Under the pieces are notes generated by a model that searched no databases, had not been told where the DNA came from, and saw only the letters and a program-made list of their open reading frames with translations. A stretch of DNA of 50,494 nucleotides from Saprospiraceae bacterium (GTDB lineage: Bacteria > Bacteroidota > Bacteroidia > Chitinophagales > Saprospiraceae): NCBI GenBank assembly GCA_016787285.1, contig JAEUUV010000282.1, positions 1 to 50,494 of the forward strand, written 5' to 3'. This document shows, piece after piece, positions 25,157-33,123 of this stretch. Made by a program: the position numbers and the translations under genes. Position 1 is the first letter of the stretch, and the number at the start of each line of letters is the position of its first letter.

Positions 25157-26131
25157 TCATTTCAGCGCTTCGGCGACAGCGGCAGTGTCGAGGTCGTTCA
25201 TGCAGCGAAAATGCCCTTTCGGACAGCGGTCGTAGCCGATTTTGGAACAGGGGCGGCAGGGCAGTCCGGTCACTTCGAATGTCGTATCGGCCAGCATGCC
25301 GTCCGGGTAAAACGGGTACATCCCGAACTTTGGCACCGTATTGCCCCAAAGCGATACGATGGGCTTGCGCAGGGCGGCGGCCATGTGCATCAGGCCGGTG
25401 TCGTGCGTGGCCACCCGGGCCGACTGCCGCAGCACGGAAGCGCTCTGGTGCAGGGACAAGCGCCCGCACAGGTCGTGCACGTGCGCCCCGGCAGTGGCGG
25501 CGATCCGCGCCCCGGCAGCCTGTTCGGATTTCCCGCCGAGCAGCAGCACCGGCGACGGAATGCGGCGGCATACGTCCGCAATTTTTTCTTCCGGCATACG
25601 CTTGGTGGCGTGGTTGGCGCCTATGGCAAACGCCACATACGCACCGGGCATTAACCCCGGCGCAAACCCGCGAACATCCACTTCTTCCGATTCGGGGATG
25701 AAATAATCCAGCCCCTGCCCGTCGTACCGGACGCCGAGGTGTTCGGCGGTGGCCATGTATCGGTGCACAATGTGGCGGTCGGGCAGCCGGTCTATTCCGG
25801 TATGTACGAGCAGCCATTTTTCGAGGTTTAGTTTGTCGAACGAGCGTGCCGGGCGGCCAAGCGACCACTTTACGCGGGCGCTGCGCAGGTTGTGGTGCAG
25901 GTCGAGCACCCAGTCGTAGCGTTCGCGATGCAGGGCCGGCAGGGTTTCCGAGAGTTTTTTTTCAAACGAAAAAACGCGATCTACGTGCGGATTCGGCTCC
26001 AGTACGGGAGCGAATGCCCGTTTGGTAATAAAATGCACTTCAGCGTCTAATTGCTGTTTGAGGCAACGGGCCACCGGGGTGGTGAGCACGATGTCGCCGA
26101 TGGAACTGAAGCGGATGAGCAGGATTTTCAT
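25157..26131 (-). CDS. Glycosyltransferase family 9 (heptosyltransferase-like)
   Basis: A 324-residue GT-B-fold enzyme that transfers a sugar, typically ADP-heptose, to lipopolysaccharide core at the inner membrane. The N-terminus MKILLIRFSSIGDIVLTTPV is the GT9 signature with the acceptor-side Asp in GDIV. The C-terminal donor domain has ATHDTGLMHMAAAL and PIVSLWGNTVP. A Cys-rich ending (CRPCSKIGYDRCPKGHFRC) is common in this subgroup. Start 26131 was chosen because the signature must be N-terminal; a TACCTTTG element lies just 6 bp upstream. Substrate specificity is not resolved. Confidence 0.88.
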   Translation of the reverse strand: MKILLIRFSSIGDIVLTTPVARCLKQQLDAEVHFITKRAFAPVLEPNPHVDRVFSFEKKLSETLPALHRERYDWVLDLHHNLRSARVKWSLGRPARSFDKLNLEKWLLVHTGIDRLPDRHIVHRYMATAEHLGVRYDGQGLDYFIPESEEVDVRGFAPGLMPGAYVAFAIGANHATKRMPEEKIADVCRRIPSPVLLLGGKSEQAAGARIAATAGAHVHDLCGRLSLHQSASVLRQSARVATHDTGLMHMAAALRKPIVSLWGNTVPKFGMYPFYPDGMLADTTFEVTGLPCRPCSKIGYDRCPKGHFRCMNDLDTAAVAEALK

Positions 26132-26137
26132 GCGGGG

Positions 26138-26145
26138 CAAAGGTA
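26138..26145 (-). promoter_or_regulatory. -7 element TACCTTTG before the GT9 gene
   Basis: Minus-strand TACCTTTG ends 6 bp before the ATG at 26131, giving a very short or absent leader. No TTTG at the expected distance; the upstream sequence is taken up by a repeat fragment. Confidence 0.4.
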
Positions 26146-26185
26146 GCCGCAGATTTTGCTTGCGTTGCCATTGTTGTCGCGCCGG
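26146..26185 (-). repeat. Solo end of the CCGAGCG repeat family
   Basis: Positions 26162-26185 read, on the minus strand, CCGGCGCGACAACAATGG then CAACGC. This matches the left end of the element at 29356 except for one missing A. The adjoining 16 bp (CCGCAGATTTTGC) are a weak continuation. No nuclease gene is nearby. Confidence 0.65.
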
Positions 26186-26337
26186 GCAGCATAATGTGAC
26201 CCGAAAACACCAGTACAGTCTCAAGGCCCCTTTTACCCAAAGGGCAGGGAAATTCTTTAAAACTTAACCCATAATTCCCGAAAAGAGCCTTAACCTTGCG
26301 CAATCAATCCTTTTCAACACATTAAATACCAATTCCT

Positions 26338-26718
26338 ATGTCAGTAAAAGCAAAGTACCAGAGCGTGCTCGACCTTGGTGAAAACCTGAATGTCACAGAC
26401 GGTCGCGTGGAAGAAGCCGGCGGCAAACTCAACGTCTGGGGCACCGTGGAAACCCAGTATGAAAAAGATCAACTCTGGGATGCCATCAAGGCCGTAGGTG
26501 GCGACAACCCGTCGGATATCATGGCCGACATCAAAGTAGCCAACACCGCATACTACACCAAACACACAGTGGAAAAAGGCGAAAGCCTCAGCAAAATCGC
26601 CCAGCACTACTACAAGGACATGATGAAGTATAAGGCCATCTTCGAAGCCAACCGCGACATCCTCGACAACCCGGACCTGATTCATCCCGGGCAGGTACTC
26701 ACCATTCCGAACCTGTAA
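26338..26718 (+). CDS. LysM-domain protein, Kbp/YgaU-like
   Basis: A 126-residue protein without a signal peptide. The N-terminal half (about residues 10-70) resembles a BON-like domain (VTDGRVEEAGGKLNVWGTVE), and a LysM domain follows (about 74-124: YYTKHTVEKGESLSKIAQHYY, PDLIHPGQVLTIPNL). The same BON-LysM order is found in E. coli Kbp (YgaU), a cytoplasmic K+-binding protein of about 149 residues. The absence of an export signal fits that comparison better than a cell-wall role. A strong terminator follows 25 bp after the stop. Confidence 0.8.
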   Translation: MSVKAKYQSVLDLGENLNVTDGRVEEAGGKLNVWGTVETQYEKDQLWDAIKAVGGDNPSDIMADIKVANTAYYTKHTVEKGESLSKIAQHYYKDMMKYKAIFEANRDILDNPDLIHPGQVLTIPNL

Positions 26719-26743
26719 GAGCCGGCAGGTTTTCGTACAATTG

Positions 26744-26781
26744 CAGCGGCAGCCGGGTCTTTCCGGCTGCCGCTGTTGTTT
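26744..26781 (+). terminator. Rho-independent terminator after the LysM gene
   Basis: A perfect 13-bp stem, CAGCGGCAGCCGG with CCGGCTGCCGCTG, and a 6-nt loop, followed by TTGTTT. It lies between the LysM gene and the glycosyltransferase start at 26787. Confidence 0.85.
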
Positions 26782-26786
26782 AGAGT

Positions 26787-28025
26787 ATGCGCGTCCTCCA
26801 CCTCTTCGACTATTACCTGCCCGACACTCTCAGTTGGGTCAGTCGCCTGCTGCTGCACCTGCCCGACAACACCGAACCCTACTCAAACCTCAAACCTCAA
26901 ACCTCAAACCTGCAAACCGTTTCCATCGCAGCGCCCTGGATCGTGGACAACGCGTTTTGCCACCCCGATTTCCACTACTACCGGTTTCCGCTGCAAATTC
27001 CCGGCTTGCTTGATGCAAAAACAGAAACAGAGCACCCGTTCTGGCAACGCCTGCTGACTCGCTCGCAGCGGTTTTTTCCGACGTATTCGCCCTGGCTATG
27101 GCGGCAATTGAGGCACCACCCGCCTGATATTCTGCACGCGCACTTCGGCCCCACCGGCTGTTTGTATTTGCCGCCGGCAAAAAAACTGAAGCGCCCGCTG
27201 GTGGTTACGTTTTACGGATTCGACTACCGGAAACTGCTGCACCAGCGGCCTGTTTTCCGAAAAAAATACATGGAGTTGTTCGCGGGCGCCGCACGGGTGA
27301 TCGCAGCAAGCCCGCTCTGGCAGGCCGAACTGGAACGCATGGGTTGTCCACCGGAAAAAATCGCGCTCGTGCGCCCAAGTCCCGACCTGAAACGCTTCCT
27401 GTTTGCCCCGCGCACCAAACCCGCCGGACGGCTCCACCTGGTGCAGGTCGCCACATTTACCCCCAAAAAAGGCCATCTTGTCACCCTCGAAGCCGTGCGA
27501 TACGCCTTGCCCGATTGCCCGGGTCTGCAACTCACGCTGGCCGGCGAACGGTACGACAGAGCACTCGTCGGCCAACTGCAAACGTACATTCGCCGGCACC
27601 GGCTGGAGGCTGTCGTCTCCTGGCTCGACCCGGTGGAGCACGGAAAAATGCCTGCGTTTCTGGCCGGATTCGACGCGTTTATCCACCCTAGCCAACGCAC
27701 GCCCGACGGCGACCACGAGGCTGTGTGCGTTGTCCTGCTTGAAGCGCAAGCCACCGGACTACCGGTGCTGGCGACCCGTCACTGCGATTTTCCCGATCAG
27801 GTGCGGCACAGCGAAACCGGCCTGCTTGTAGAAGAAGGCGACGCGCAGGCACTCGCCGAGGCGATCCGAAAATTCTATTGGATGGAAAACGAGCCGTACC
27901 AGGCATTCTGCCGCAATGCTCGTTTATTGATGGAGCAGCAGTTTGACGTGCGCATCAGCGCGGCACAACTGATGAAAATTTACCGGGAAATAACCCCTCA
28001 AGCGGCGATGTCGGAAAATCTGTAA
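26787..28025 (+). CDS. Glycosyltransferase family 4
   Basis: A 412-residue GT-B glycosyltransferase. The N-terminal acceptor domain starts MRVLHLFDYYLPD; LHAHFGPTGCLYLP and VTFYGFDYRKL are typical of the family. The C-terminal nucleotide-sugar domain has VQVATFTPKKGHL, LAGERYDRAL and the EX7E-type site HEAVCVVLLEAQATGLPVLAT. It probably adds a sugar to an exopolysaccharide or lipid-linked glycan at the inner membrane. Oddity: four perfect heptamers CTCAAAC (26882-26909) lie in the coding frame and encode the low-complexity NLKPQTSNLQ in the N-terminal domain. Loss or gain of one unit would shift the frame. Confidence 0.88.
   Translation: MRVLHLFDYYLPDTLSWVSRLLLHLPDNTEPYSNLKPQTSNLQTVSIAAPWIVDNAFCHPDFHYYRFPLQIPGLLDAKTETEHPFWQRLLTRSQRFFPTYSPWLWRQLRHHPPDILHAHFGPTGCLYLPPAKKLKRPLVVTFYGFDYRKLLHQRPVFRKKYMELFAGAARVIAASPLWQAELERMGCPPEKIALVRPSPDLKRFLFAPRTKPAGRLHLVQVATFTPKKGHLVTLEAVRYALPDCPGLQLTLAGERYDRALVGQLQTYIRRHRLEAVVSWLDPVEHGKMPAFLAGFDAFIHPSQRTPDGDHEAVCVVLLEAQATGLPVLATRHCDFPDQVRHSETGLLVEEGDAQALAEAIRKFYWMENEPYQAFCRNARLLMEQQFDVRISAAQLMKIYREITPQAAMSENL
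26882..26909 (+). repeat. Heptamer tandem repeat CTCAAAC x4 inside the GT4 gene
   Basis: Four perfect 7-bp units in the coding region at codons 33-41. Because 7 is not a multiple of 3, unit-number change would break the frame. Confidence 0.9.
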
Positions 28026-28051
28026 GCAAGGCAGGGTAACCGGGAGAAATA

Positions 28052-28079
28052 CTCATTGTTCATCACTCATCGCTCATCA
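28052..28079 (+). repeat. Heptamer tandem repeat CTCATCA-type x4
   Basis: Units CTCATTG, TTCATCA, CTCATCG, CTCATCA. The array covers the stop codon of the minus-strand serine hydrolase gene (28067-28069), so the C-terminal residues ERDER are encoded by the repeat. Confidence 0.8.
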
Positions 28080-29299
28080 CGCTCAAACGCCTTGATGGCA
28101 TCCCGGTATGCCCGGTATTTTTCCCAAAACACGGGAATACTCGAACCGGCCAAGGGCGAATTGGAATTGAACAACACGCAGATGCCGATGCCGTCGCGGC
28201 GGTCAAAGGCGATTTCGCTGCGGAAATTATTGACCGAGCCGCCGTGGTAAATGATCGTGTCGGCCCCGTGCGTCAGCACCCGCCAGCCCATGCCGTAGTG
28301 CGGCTCCATCGGCTTGCCCCAGCGCCGGTAGTAGCGCCGCTCGCCGTCGGTTTTGACGTTGGGGCGGAATACCTCATCCAGCACCGATTTGGGCAACACC
28401 TCCGGACGGTACCCGAGCAGCGCGATGAGCCACTGGCCCATGTCGGCGGCACTGGCATTCACGCCGCCTGCCGGCACGGCGTTGTAAAACCGCTTGGTAA
28501 TAGCAGTAGGCGTCAGCCCCCGGCGCCGGGTGTATGTGTGCGGCAGGGCGATATTCGTGTTGCGCTGCATGCTCAGCCAGTCTGCCGAGGCAGTACGCAT
28601 GCCGATGGGGACAAAGATTTTTTCGGTGAGCAAGGTCTGGTACGACTTGCCGGTGGCGCTTTGCATGGCTTCGCCGACCAGGCTGAACGCTGCATTTTGG
28701 TAACTGAACACCGTGCCCGGCATGCCGCGCAAGGGCAGCCGCGCAAAACGCGCCGCAATGGTGCGCATGTCGTAACCCGCTTCGATCAGGTTGGTGTAGG
28801 CGTGGTAGGGCAGGCCTGTGGTGTGGGCCAGCAAGTGGGTGAGTTGTACGCGCCCTGTATTGTCGGGTTTGGAAAGGGCAAACTCGGGCACAAACTGCAC
28901 GATTTTGTCGTCCCAGTGCAGCACGCCTTCCTGCACGAGCATACCTGTCAGCACGCCGGCGAAGCCTTTGGACAGGGAGCCGATGCGAAAAACCGTGTTT
29001 GCATCCACCGAATCTTTCCGGTTGTTTACCCGCAGCCCGTAGCCGCGCTGAAAAAGCACCACGCTGTCCTGTACAATCACCACCGCCGCGCCGGGCGACC
29101 GGGTGCTGCTCATGCTTTCGGAGAAATACTGGTCGAACTCCTCCACAAACGAGCGCAAATGCGGGTTGCGCAGGGCCGGAGCCGAAGATGACAGGTAGCG
29201 ATAAGCGTTGTTTTCCTGAGAGGTGACATTCGTGCACGCCTGAGCGAGCAACAGCAGCGGGAAAACGAGCAGTAGTGTGCGCAGCGAAATGGGTCTCAT
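28067..29299 (-). CDS. Class C beta-lactamase-like serine hydrolase, lipoprotein
   Basis: A 410-residue envelope protein with a lipobox (LLLLAQAC, Cys22). The serine beta-lactamase/transpeptidase fold has S108-L-S-K111 as the SxxK nucleophile motif, Y200-Q-N202 as the YxN motif and HGG in YHGGSVN near residue 370 in place of KTG. This places it with the esterase/peptidase members (AmpC-like, DUF-free) that cut D-amino peptides or esters; resistance is not implied. Start 29299 places the lipobox N-terminally. The stop codon lies within a heptamer repeat. A TATCTTTG element lies 7 bp upstream of the ATG. Confidence 0.88.
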   Translation of the reverse strand: MRPISLRTLLLVFPLLLLAQACTNVTSQENNAYRYLSSSAPALRNPHLRSFVEEFDQYFSESMSSTRSPGAAVVIVQDSVVLFQRGYGLRVNNRKDSVDANTVFRIGSLSKGFAGVLTGMLVQEGVLHWDDKIVQFVPEFALSKPDNTGRVQLTHLLAHTTGLPYHAYTNLIEAGYDMRTIAARFARLPLRGMPGTVFSYQNAAFSLVGEAMQSATGKSYQTLLTEKIFVPIGMRTASADWLSMQRNTNIALPHTYTRRRGLTPTAITKRFYNAVPAGGVNASAADMGQWLIALLGYRPEVLPKSVLDEVFRPNVKTDGERRYYRRWGKPMEPHYGMGWRVLTHGADTIIYHGGSVNNFRSEIAFDRRDGIGICVLFNSNSPLAGSSIPVFWEKYRAYRDAIKAFERDER

Positions 29300-29306
29300 A
29301 CGCCGG

Positions 29307-29314
29307 CAAAGATA
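29307..29314 (-). promoter_or_regulatory. -7 element TATCTTTG before the serine hydrolase gene
   Basis: Minus-strand TATCTTTG ends 7 bp before the ATG at 29299. No TTTG is found at the expected -33 distance, so support is partial. Confidence 0.4.
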
Positions 29315-29355
29315 TTTGTTCAATTGATTCGGTTGATACGAATGTTTTGATTTTG

Positions 29356-29522
29356 CCGAGCGCGACAACAATGGCAACGCGGAGGACGCAGATCAAACGG
29401 ATTGCCACGGATTTTTTAAAAATCCGTGGCAATCCGCAAAATCCGTGTACTCCGCGTTGCCATTAACTCGCACTCGGCAGTAAATCCTGTGTCCTCCGCG
29501 TTGCCAATGTTGCTGCGCTCGG
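29356..29522. mobile_element. 167-bp MITE-like element of the CCGAGCG family
   Basis: The ends are inverted repeats of about 36 bp (left CCGAGCGCGACAACAATGG, right end CAATGTTGCTGCGCTCGG) with four mismatches. Inside are two further repeat units and a perfect hairpin at 29399-29435, with 18-bp arms starting GGATTGCCACGG. It has no gene. It lies between the serine hydrolase promoter and the GH13 stop. It looks like a non-autonomous relative of the GxxExxY element at 20947. No clear target-site duplication. Confidence 0.7.
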
Positions 29523-29530
29523 AAATTCAC

Positions 29531-32401
29531 TTATCCTCCATACACCACAACTTTTCGCAACACCTGCCCGCCACTCGCTTCGCTCAGCACCACCCAGTAC
29601 AACCCGGGCGCCCAGGCAGAGGCGTCTATGCGTACCTGCTGTGCACCCGCAGTCCGTTCTCCCGACCACGGTACGGCCACCAGCCGGCCAGTTGCATCGA
29701 ACACTTCGGCCCGCACGTCGGCCTGTTTTTCCAGTACAAAATCCACCAAAAACCAGTCGTGGGCGGGGTTGGGGTACACCTGTATTTCCTTCAACAGCCC
29801 GTTTGCCTCAGCGGTGGGCGTGGGGTTCAGGCCGCCGGGCAGGGGTACAAACTGATCGAGGTACAAGCGGTACTCTCCCGGCCCGAGCAGAACCTGCGTG
29901 GAGGTGCCGGTCACTTCCAGCGTGCTGCCGGAATAATATTCGTACCAGGTGCCGGTGTGCTGGAACGTGGCAGTAGCGCTGGTGTTGGTCACGCCCACAT
30001 TGGCCAGTACTGCGACGTTCATGGCCGGGCTGTTCAGGTAAATGCTGCGCACTTGCCCGTTGCCGAGATTCAGTTGAAAATCGGAGGTTTCAAACACGTC
30101 GTAGTTTGCACGCAGATGCAGCAGGGCGGCGGTCACGTCGTGCAGCCGACGGCGGTAGGGGTCGCTGAGATAATCCCAGCGGATGGGCTTGGGATCCAGG
30201 CGACAGTTGTTGACAGTACCGTCGGTACAATAATTAATGGAAAAATCGTAGCCCAGTTCGCCGAATTCCCATAGCATTTTGGGTCCGGGCACGGTGTACA
30301 GCAGGTTGGTCAGCAGTTCCAGCCGGCGCATGGCCACAGGAAGGGTGCGGATGTTGTGGTTCGGGTTCGAGGTATTCCCTTCCTGTAAACAGGCGTATGC
30401 GATACGTTCTTCATCATGGCTTTCCATGTAGCCGATCACATGCGGCACGTTCCAGCCACGCGTTTGGTGTGAAATCCAGCGCAAGTCGGCTCCAATGGCT
30501 GCCGATGAGCCGAGCGCCACTTTGTTGTAGTCAAAATGCAAATTTCCCCAGAGCATGGCCCCGAACTCGGCCAGTTCCTTTTCCTCCTCGTTGTCGGCAA
30601 AGTGTTCCAGGATCACGTATGCGCCAGGGGAAATACTCCACATAAAGTTGGCATAGTCTTTCAAGATGGCTATCCGGGACGGATCTTTTGCCGCCCAGGC
30701 CGGGAGACTCCCCACGGTATTTTTTTGGGTAAATCCCTTGGACAGGTCAAACCGGAAACCATCGAGTTTGAATTCCTCCAGCCAGTACTGCAGGCAGTTT
30801 TTCACATAAATCTTGGTCAAGGCGCTCTCGTGGTTGAAATCGTGAAACACGCTGAAATCGTGTGTCGCCTTGGGGTTGAACCAGGGGTTGTTGGCCGCAG
30901 TCTGGTTGTTGGCCGCATCCCAGTACAATTGGGCCAGCGGACTGGAACCGGAAGCCTGGTTGAACACAACATCCACGATGACGGCCATTCCGCGCTGGTG
31001 GCACTCGTCCACGAGGCGCTTGAGGGACTCGGCGTTTCCGTAGTATTTATCCAATGCTTTGTGGTAGGCCGGGTTGTAGCCCCAACTGATGTTGCCGTCG
31101 AATTCATTGATCGGCATCAGTTCGATGGCCGTCACGCCGAGGCGTTGCAGGTAGTCCAGCGTGTCGAGTAAAGTGGCGTAGTCGTGGCGGTCAAGGAAGT
31201 CGCGCAGCAGCAGTTCGTAGATGACGAGGTCGGTTTTTTTCGGGCGGACGAAGTTGGTCGCCTGCCAGTTGTAGGGCGGTTGGTTGGTTTGAAAAACGGA
31301 CACGACACCGTTGGTTTTTCCGGCAGGATAAGCGGGCAAATCGGGATAGGTGAGTGGGGAAATAAAGCCGTCGTTCCAGGGGTCGAGCACGAGCGTGCTG
31401 AGCGGGTCGGCGATGCGCAGCGTGCCGTCCACCAGGTACTGGAAACGGTAGGGCTGGCCGGGCGTGAGGCCCGTGAGTTCGAACCACCAGACATTGCCGA
31501 TGACATTGCGTTTCATTTGATATGCCTCATTGGGTGTCCAGTCGTTGAAGTCGCCGATGAGGTGTACCACCTGTTTGTTGGGGGCATACAGTTGCAAGCG
31601 AACGGTTTGCGCATCCACATAATTGATGCCGTAGGCTGTGCCGGCGGGTGGGTTTTGGGCGGGCAAATTGGCGGGCACGATGTACACAAACTGCGAGGTG
31701 TCTTTGGCAGGCCCGGCTTCGGCCACAAATGCTACCGTGTGAATGCCGGATGACGCCGTCAGGCTGGTTTCGAGCAGGGTACCGGTGGCACTGGCTACCT
31801 GATTTCCGTTGTCGTACAGCCGCAGGTTGCTCGATATCGACGCGGCTGCCCGCACAGGAATGCTGCCGCCAACCGTAGCCAGCACCGGACTGCTTGACGG
31901 CGCAAGGAGCAAGGTGTGCAAGCCGAAGTTGTCCGGATACACCTCGTAAAAAATATCGAAGCCCCCGGTTGCGCGACCCACGACGGAGCCGTCGGTGCTG
32001 CGGAACACAAAGGCCAGTTTCAGCACCGTTTCGCCCTGCGGGATGCCGAAAAACGAACGGATGTTGAACGATTTCGTCCACAAATTGGCGCCTGCACTGG
32101 TCATGGCGCCATTCGGGTCGGCCACACCCCAGGTTGTTTTCACATATTTCCAGTCGGAGGGTGAGTTGCTCTGGTTGGTGATGACTCCCGCATGCGCGTA
32201 CACCGGCGACACGCCCGCGAGCGCGCCGTTGCCCTGCGTGGCATCGAACGTGATGGTCACATCGTCGTCGGTTTTAGGGAAAACGGGCAGGCAGGTTACC
32301 TGGCTTTCCACGACAACAGGCAGCATCAGGAACAGTAGTCCAACTACCATCGTCCTGAACTCGTACTTCGCAATTCGTAATTCGTACATCCGTAGCGGCA
32401 T
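29531..32401 (-). CDS. Secreted GH13 alpha-amylase-family enzyme with T9SS signal
   Basis: A 956-residue exported enzyme. Order: signal peptide, N-terminal beta domain (about 35-240), CBM48-like domain (about 260-355, LIGDFNDWTP), GH13 barrel (about 380-790), C-terminal beta domain, and T9SS type A sorting domain (last 85 residues, QVYPNPAHDWFLVDF, APGLYWVVLSE). The three catalytic acids are present: D552 in GFRFDLSKGF, E599 in VILEHFAD and D663 in MESHDEER. It should hydrolyse or rearrange starch or glycogen at the cell surface. The start is uncertain: 32401 (MPLRMYEL), 32389 or 32350. A TACGAAT heptamer array lies in the N-region of the signal sequence. Confidence 0.88.
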   Translation of the reverse strand: MPLRMYELRIAKYEFRTMVVGLLFLMLPVVVESQVTCLPVFPKTDDDVTITFDATQGNGALAGVSPVYAHAGVITNQSNSPSDWKYVKTTWGVADPNGAMTSAGANLWTKSFNIRSFFGIPQGETVLKLAFVFRSTDGSVVGRATGGFDIFYEVYPDNFGLHTLLLAPSSSPVLATVGGSIPVRAAASISSNLRLYDNGNQVASATGTLLETSLTASSGIHTVAFVAEAGPAKDTSQFVYIVPANLPAQNPPAGTAYGINYVDAQTVRLQLYAPNKQVVHLIGDFNDWTPNEAYQMKRNVIGNVWWFELTGLTPGQPYRFQYLVDGTLRIADPLSTLVLDPWNDGFISPLTYPDLPAYPAGKTNGVVSVFQTNQPPYNWQATNFVRPKKTDLVIYELLLRDFLDRHDYATLLDTLDYLQRLGVTAIELMPINEFDGNISWGYNPAYHKALDKYYGNAESLKRLVDECHQRGMAVIVDVVFNQASGSSPLAQLYWDAANNQTAANNPWFNPKATHDFSVFHDFNHESALTKIYVKNCLQYWLEEFKLDGFRFDLSKGFTQKNTVGSLPAWAAKDPSRIAILKDYANFMWSISPGAYVILEHFADNEEEKELAEFGAMLWGNLHFDYNKVALGSSAAIGADLRWISHQTRGWNVPHVIGYMESHDEERIAYACLQEGNTSNPNHNIRTLPVAMRRLELLTNLLYTVPGPKMLWEFGELGYDFSINYCTDGTVNNCRLDPKPIRWDYLSDPYRRRLHDVTAALLHLRANYDVFETSDFQLNLGNGQVRSIYLNSPAMNVAVLANVGVTNTSATATFQHTGTWYEYYSGSTLEVTGTSTQVLLGPGEYRLYLDQFVPLPGGLNPTPTAEANGLLKEIQVYPNPAHDWFLVDFVLEKQADVRAEVFDATGRLVAVPWSGERTAGAQQVRIDASAWAPGLYWVVLSEASGGQVLRKVVVYGG
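32359..32386 (-). repeat. Heptamer tandem repeat TACGAAT x4 at the GH13 gene start
   Basis: Minus-strand units TACGAAT, TACGAAT, TGCGAAG, TACGAGT encode YELRIAKYEF just before the hydrophobic core of the signal peptide. Unit changes would shift the frame between candidate starts (32401 or 32389) and the body; a start at 32350 would escape this. Confidence 0.8.
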
Positions 32402-32536
32402 GGTGAAGATCGTTTTTGGTAAAAAAAATCCCATTTCACTTGTGGTGGCAGTGAAACAGGATAAGGCGTTTTTAACAGGGGTCAAATAACGGGTGTTTCG
32501 ACCTTTCGGCCAAGCGGTGCGGGAAGTTTTTGCCGC

Positions 32537-32920
32537 TTATGCCGAATACAGACCAACGACGTTGCCCTCGGTATCGGCAAAAAAGGCAAACTGGCCATAG
32601 CCACCGCCGATAGGTGTTTTGGGCAATACCACCTGGCCACCGGCGCCCGGCACCCGGTTCAGCACGGTATTCAAGTCGCTGCCGCCGTCGAGGTAAACTT
32701 TGGCTCCGTTTGCGCCGCTGGGTGCATACCCTTCGCCGTGGCAAATACAGCCCCCGACGCCCCCGCCATCGCGGTCGTGCGGTAAAATGCCCATGCGAAA
32801 CCCTTCCATCGGCATTTCCGGCATTTCGTAATCAAAAATAGCCGAGTAAAACGTTTTCGCGCGCTCGAAGTCCTGAACCGGAATTTCAAACCAACTGATG
32901 GCATTTTTTGTCATTTCCAT
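32537..32920 (-). CDS. VOC-family (glyoxalase-like) protein
   Basis: A 127-residue cytosolic protein of the vicinal-oxygen-chelate fold: two beta-alpha-beta-beta-beta modules, AISWFEIPVQDFERAKTFY and YGQFAFFADTEGNVVGLYS. Members bind a metal and act as lyases, dioxygenases or resistance binding proteins; this subgroup (CICHGEGYAPSG centre) has no settled substrate. A consensus promoter precedes it with a leader of about 40 nt. The gene stands between the GH13 gene and a divergent lipoprotein gene. Confidence 0.85.
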   Translation of the reverse strand: MEMTKNAISWFEIPVQDFERAKTFYSAIFDYEMPEMPMEGFRMGILPHDRDGGGVGGCICHGEGYAPSGANGAKVYLDGGSDLNTVLNRVPGAGGQVVLPKTPIGGGYGQFAFFADTEGNVVGLYSA

Positions 32921-32960
32921 AGATCAACTTTTTTGTTTGGTGAAAAAATTAAGTGTCGGG

Positions 32961-32993
32961 CAAAGGTAGTTTTTGGTTTTAATAAAAAACAAA
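32961..32993 (-). promoter_or_regulatory. Bacteroidota-type promoter for the VOC gene
   Basis: Minus-strand TTTG (32993-32990), 21-bp spacer, TACCTTTG (32968-32961), 40 bp before the ATG at 32920. The spacer is AT-rich. Confidence 0.75.
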
Positions 32994-33093
32994 TTGTTTG
33001 CATTGAATTGTTTTAAAAAAATCCCGGGCCGGAAAGTCGCGCTTGTGCAGCAGACCGGCTAAAAGCCGGTGTCTCCGTGCCAATCGTAGTGCC

Positions 33094-33101
33094 TACTTTT
33101 G
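33094..33101 (+). promoter_or_regulatory. -7 element TACTTTTG before a lipoprotein gene
   Basis: TACTTTTG 22 bp before the ATG at 33124. No TTTG at the expected upstream distance. Confidence 0.4.
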
Positions 33102-33123
33102 CCGCCAAAACAACCCATCCGAC

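Noticed and set aside
28067..29299. Beta-lactamase resistance gene
   Set aside because: HGG in place of KTG and the general layout fit the broad esterase/peptidase group; resistance is not supported by sequence.
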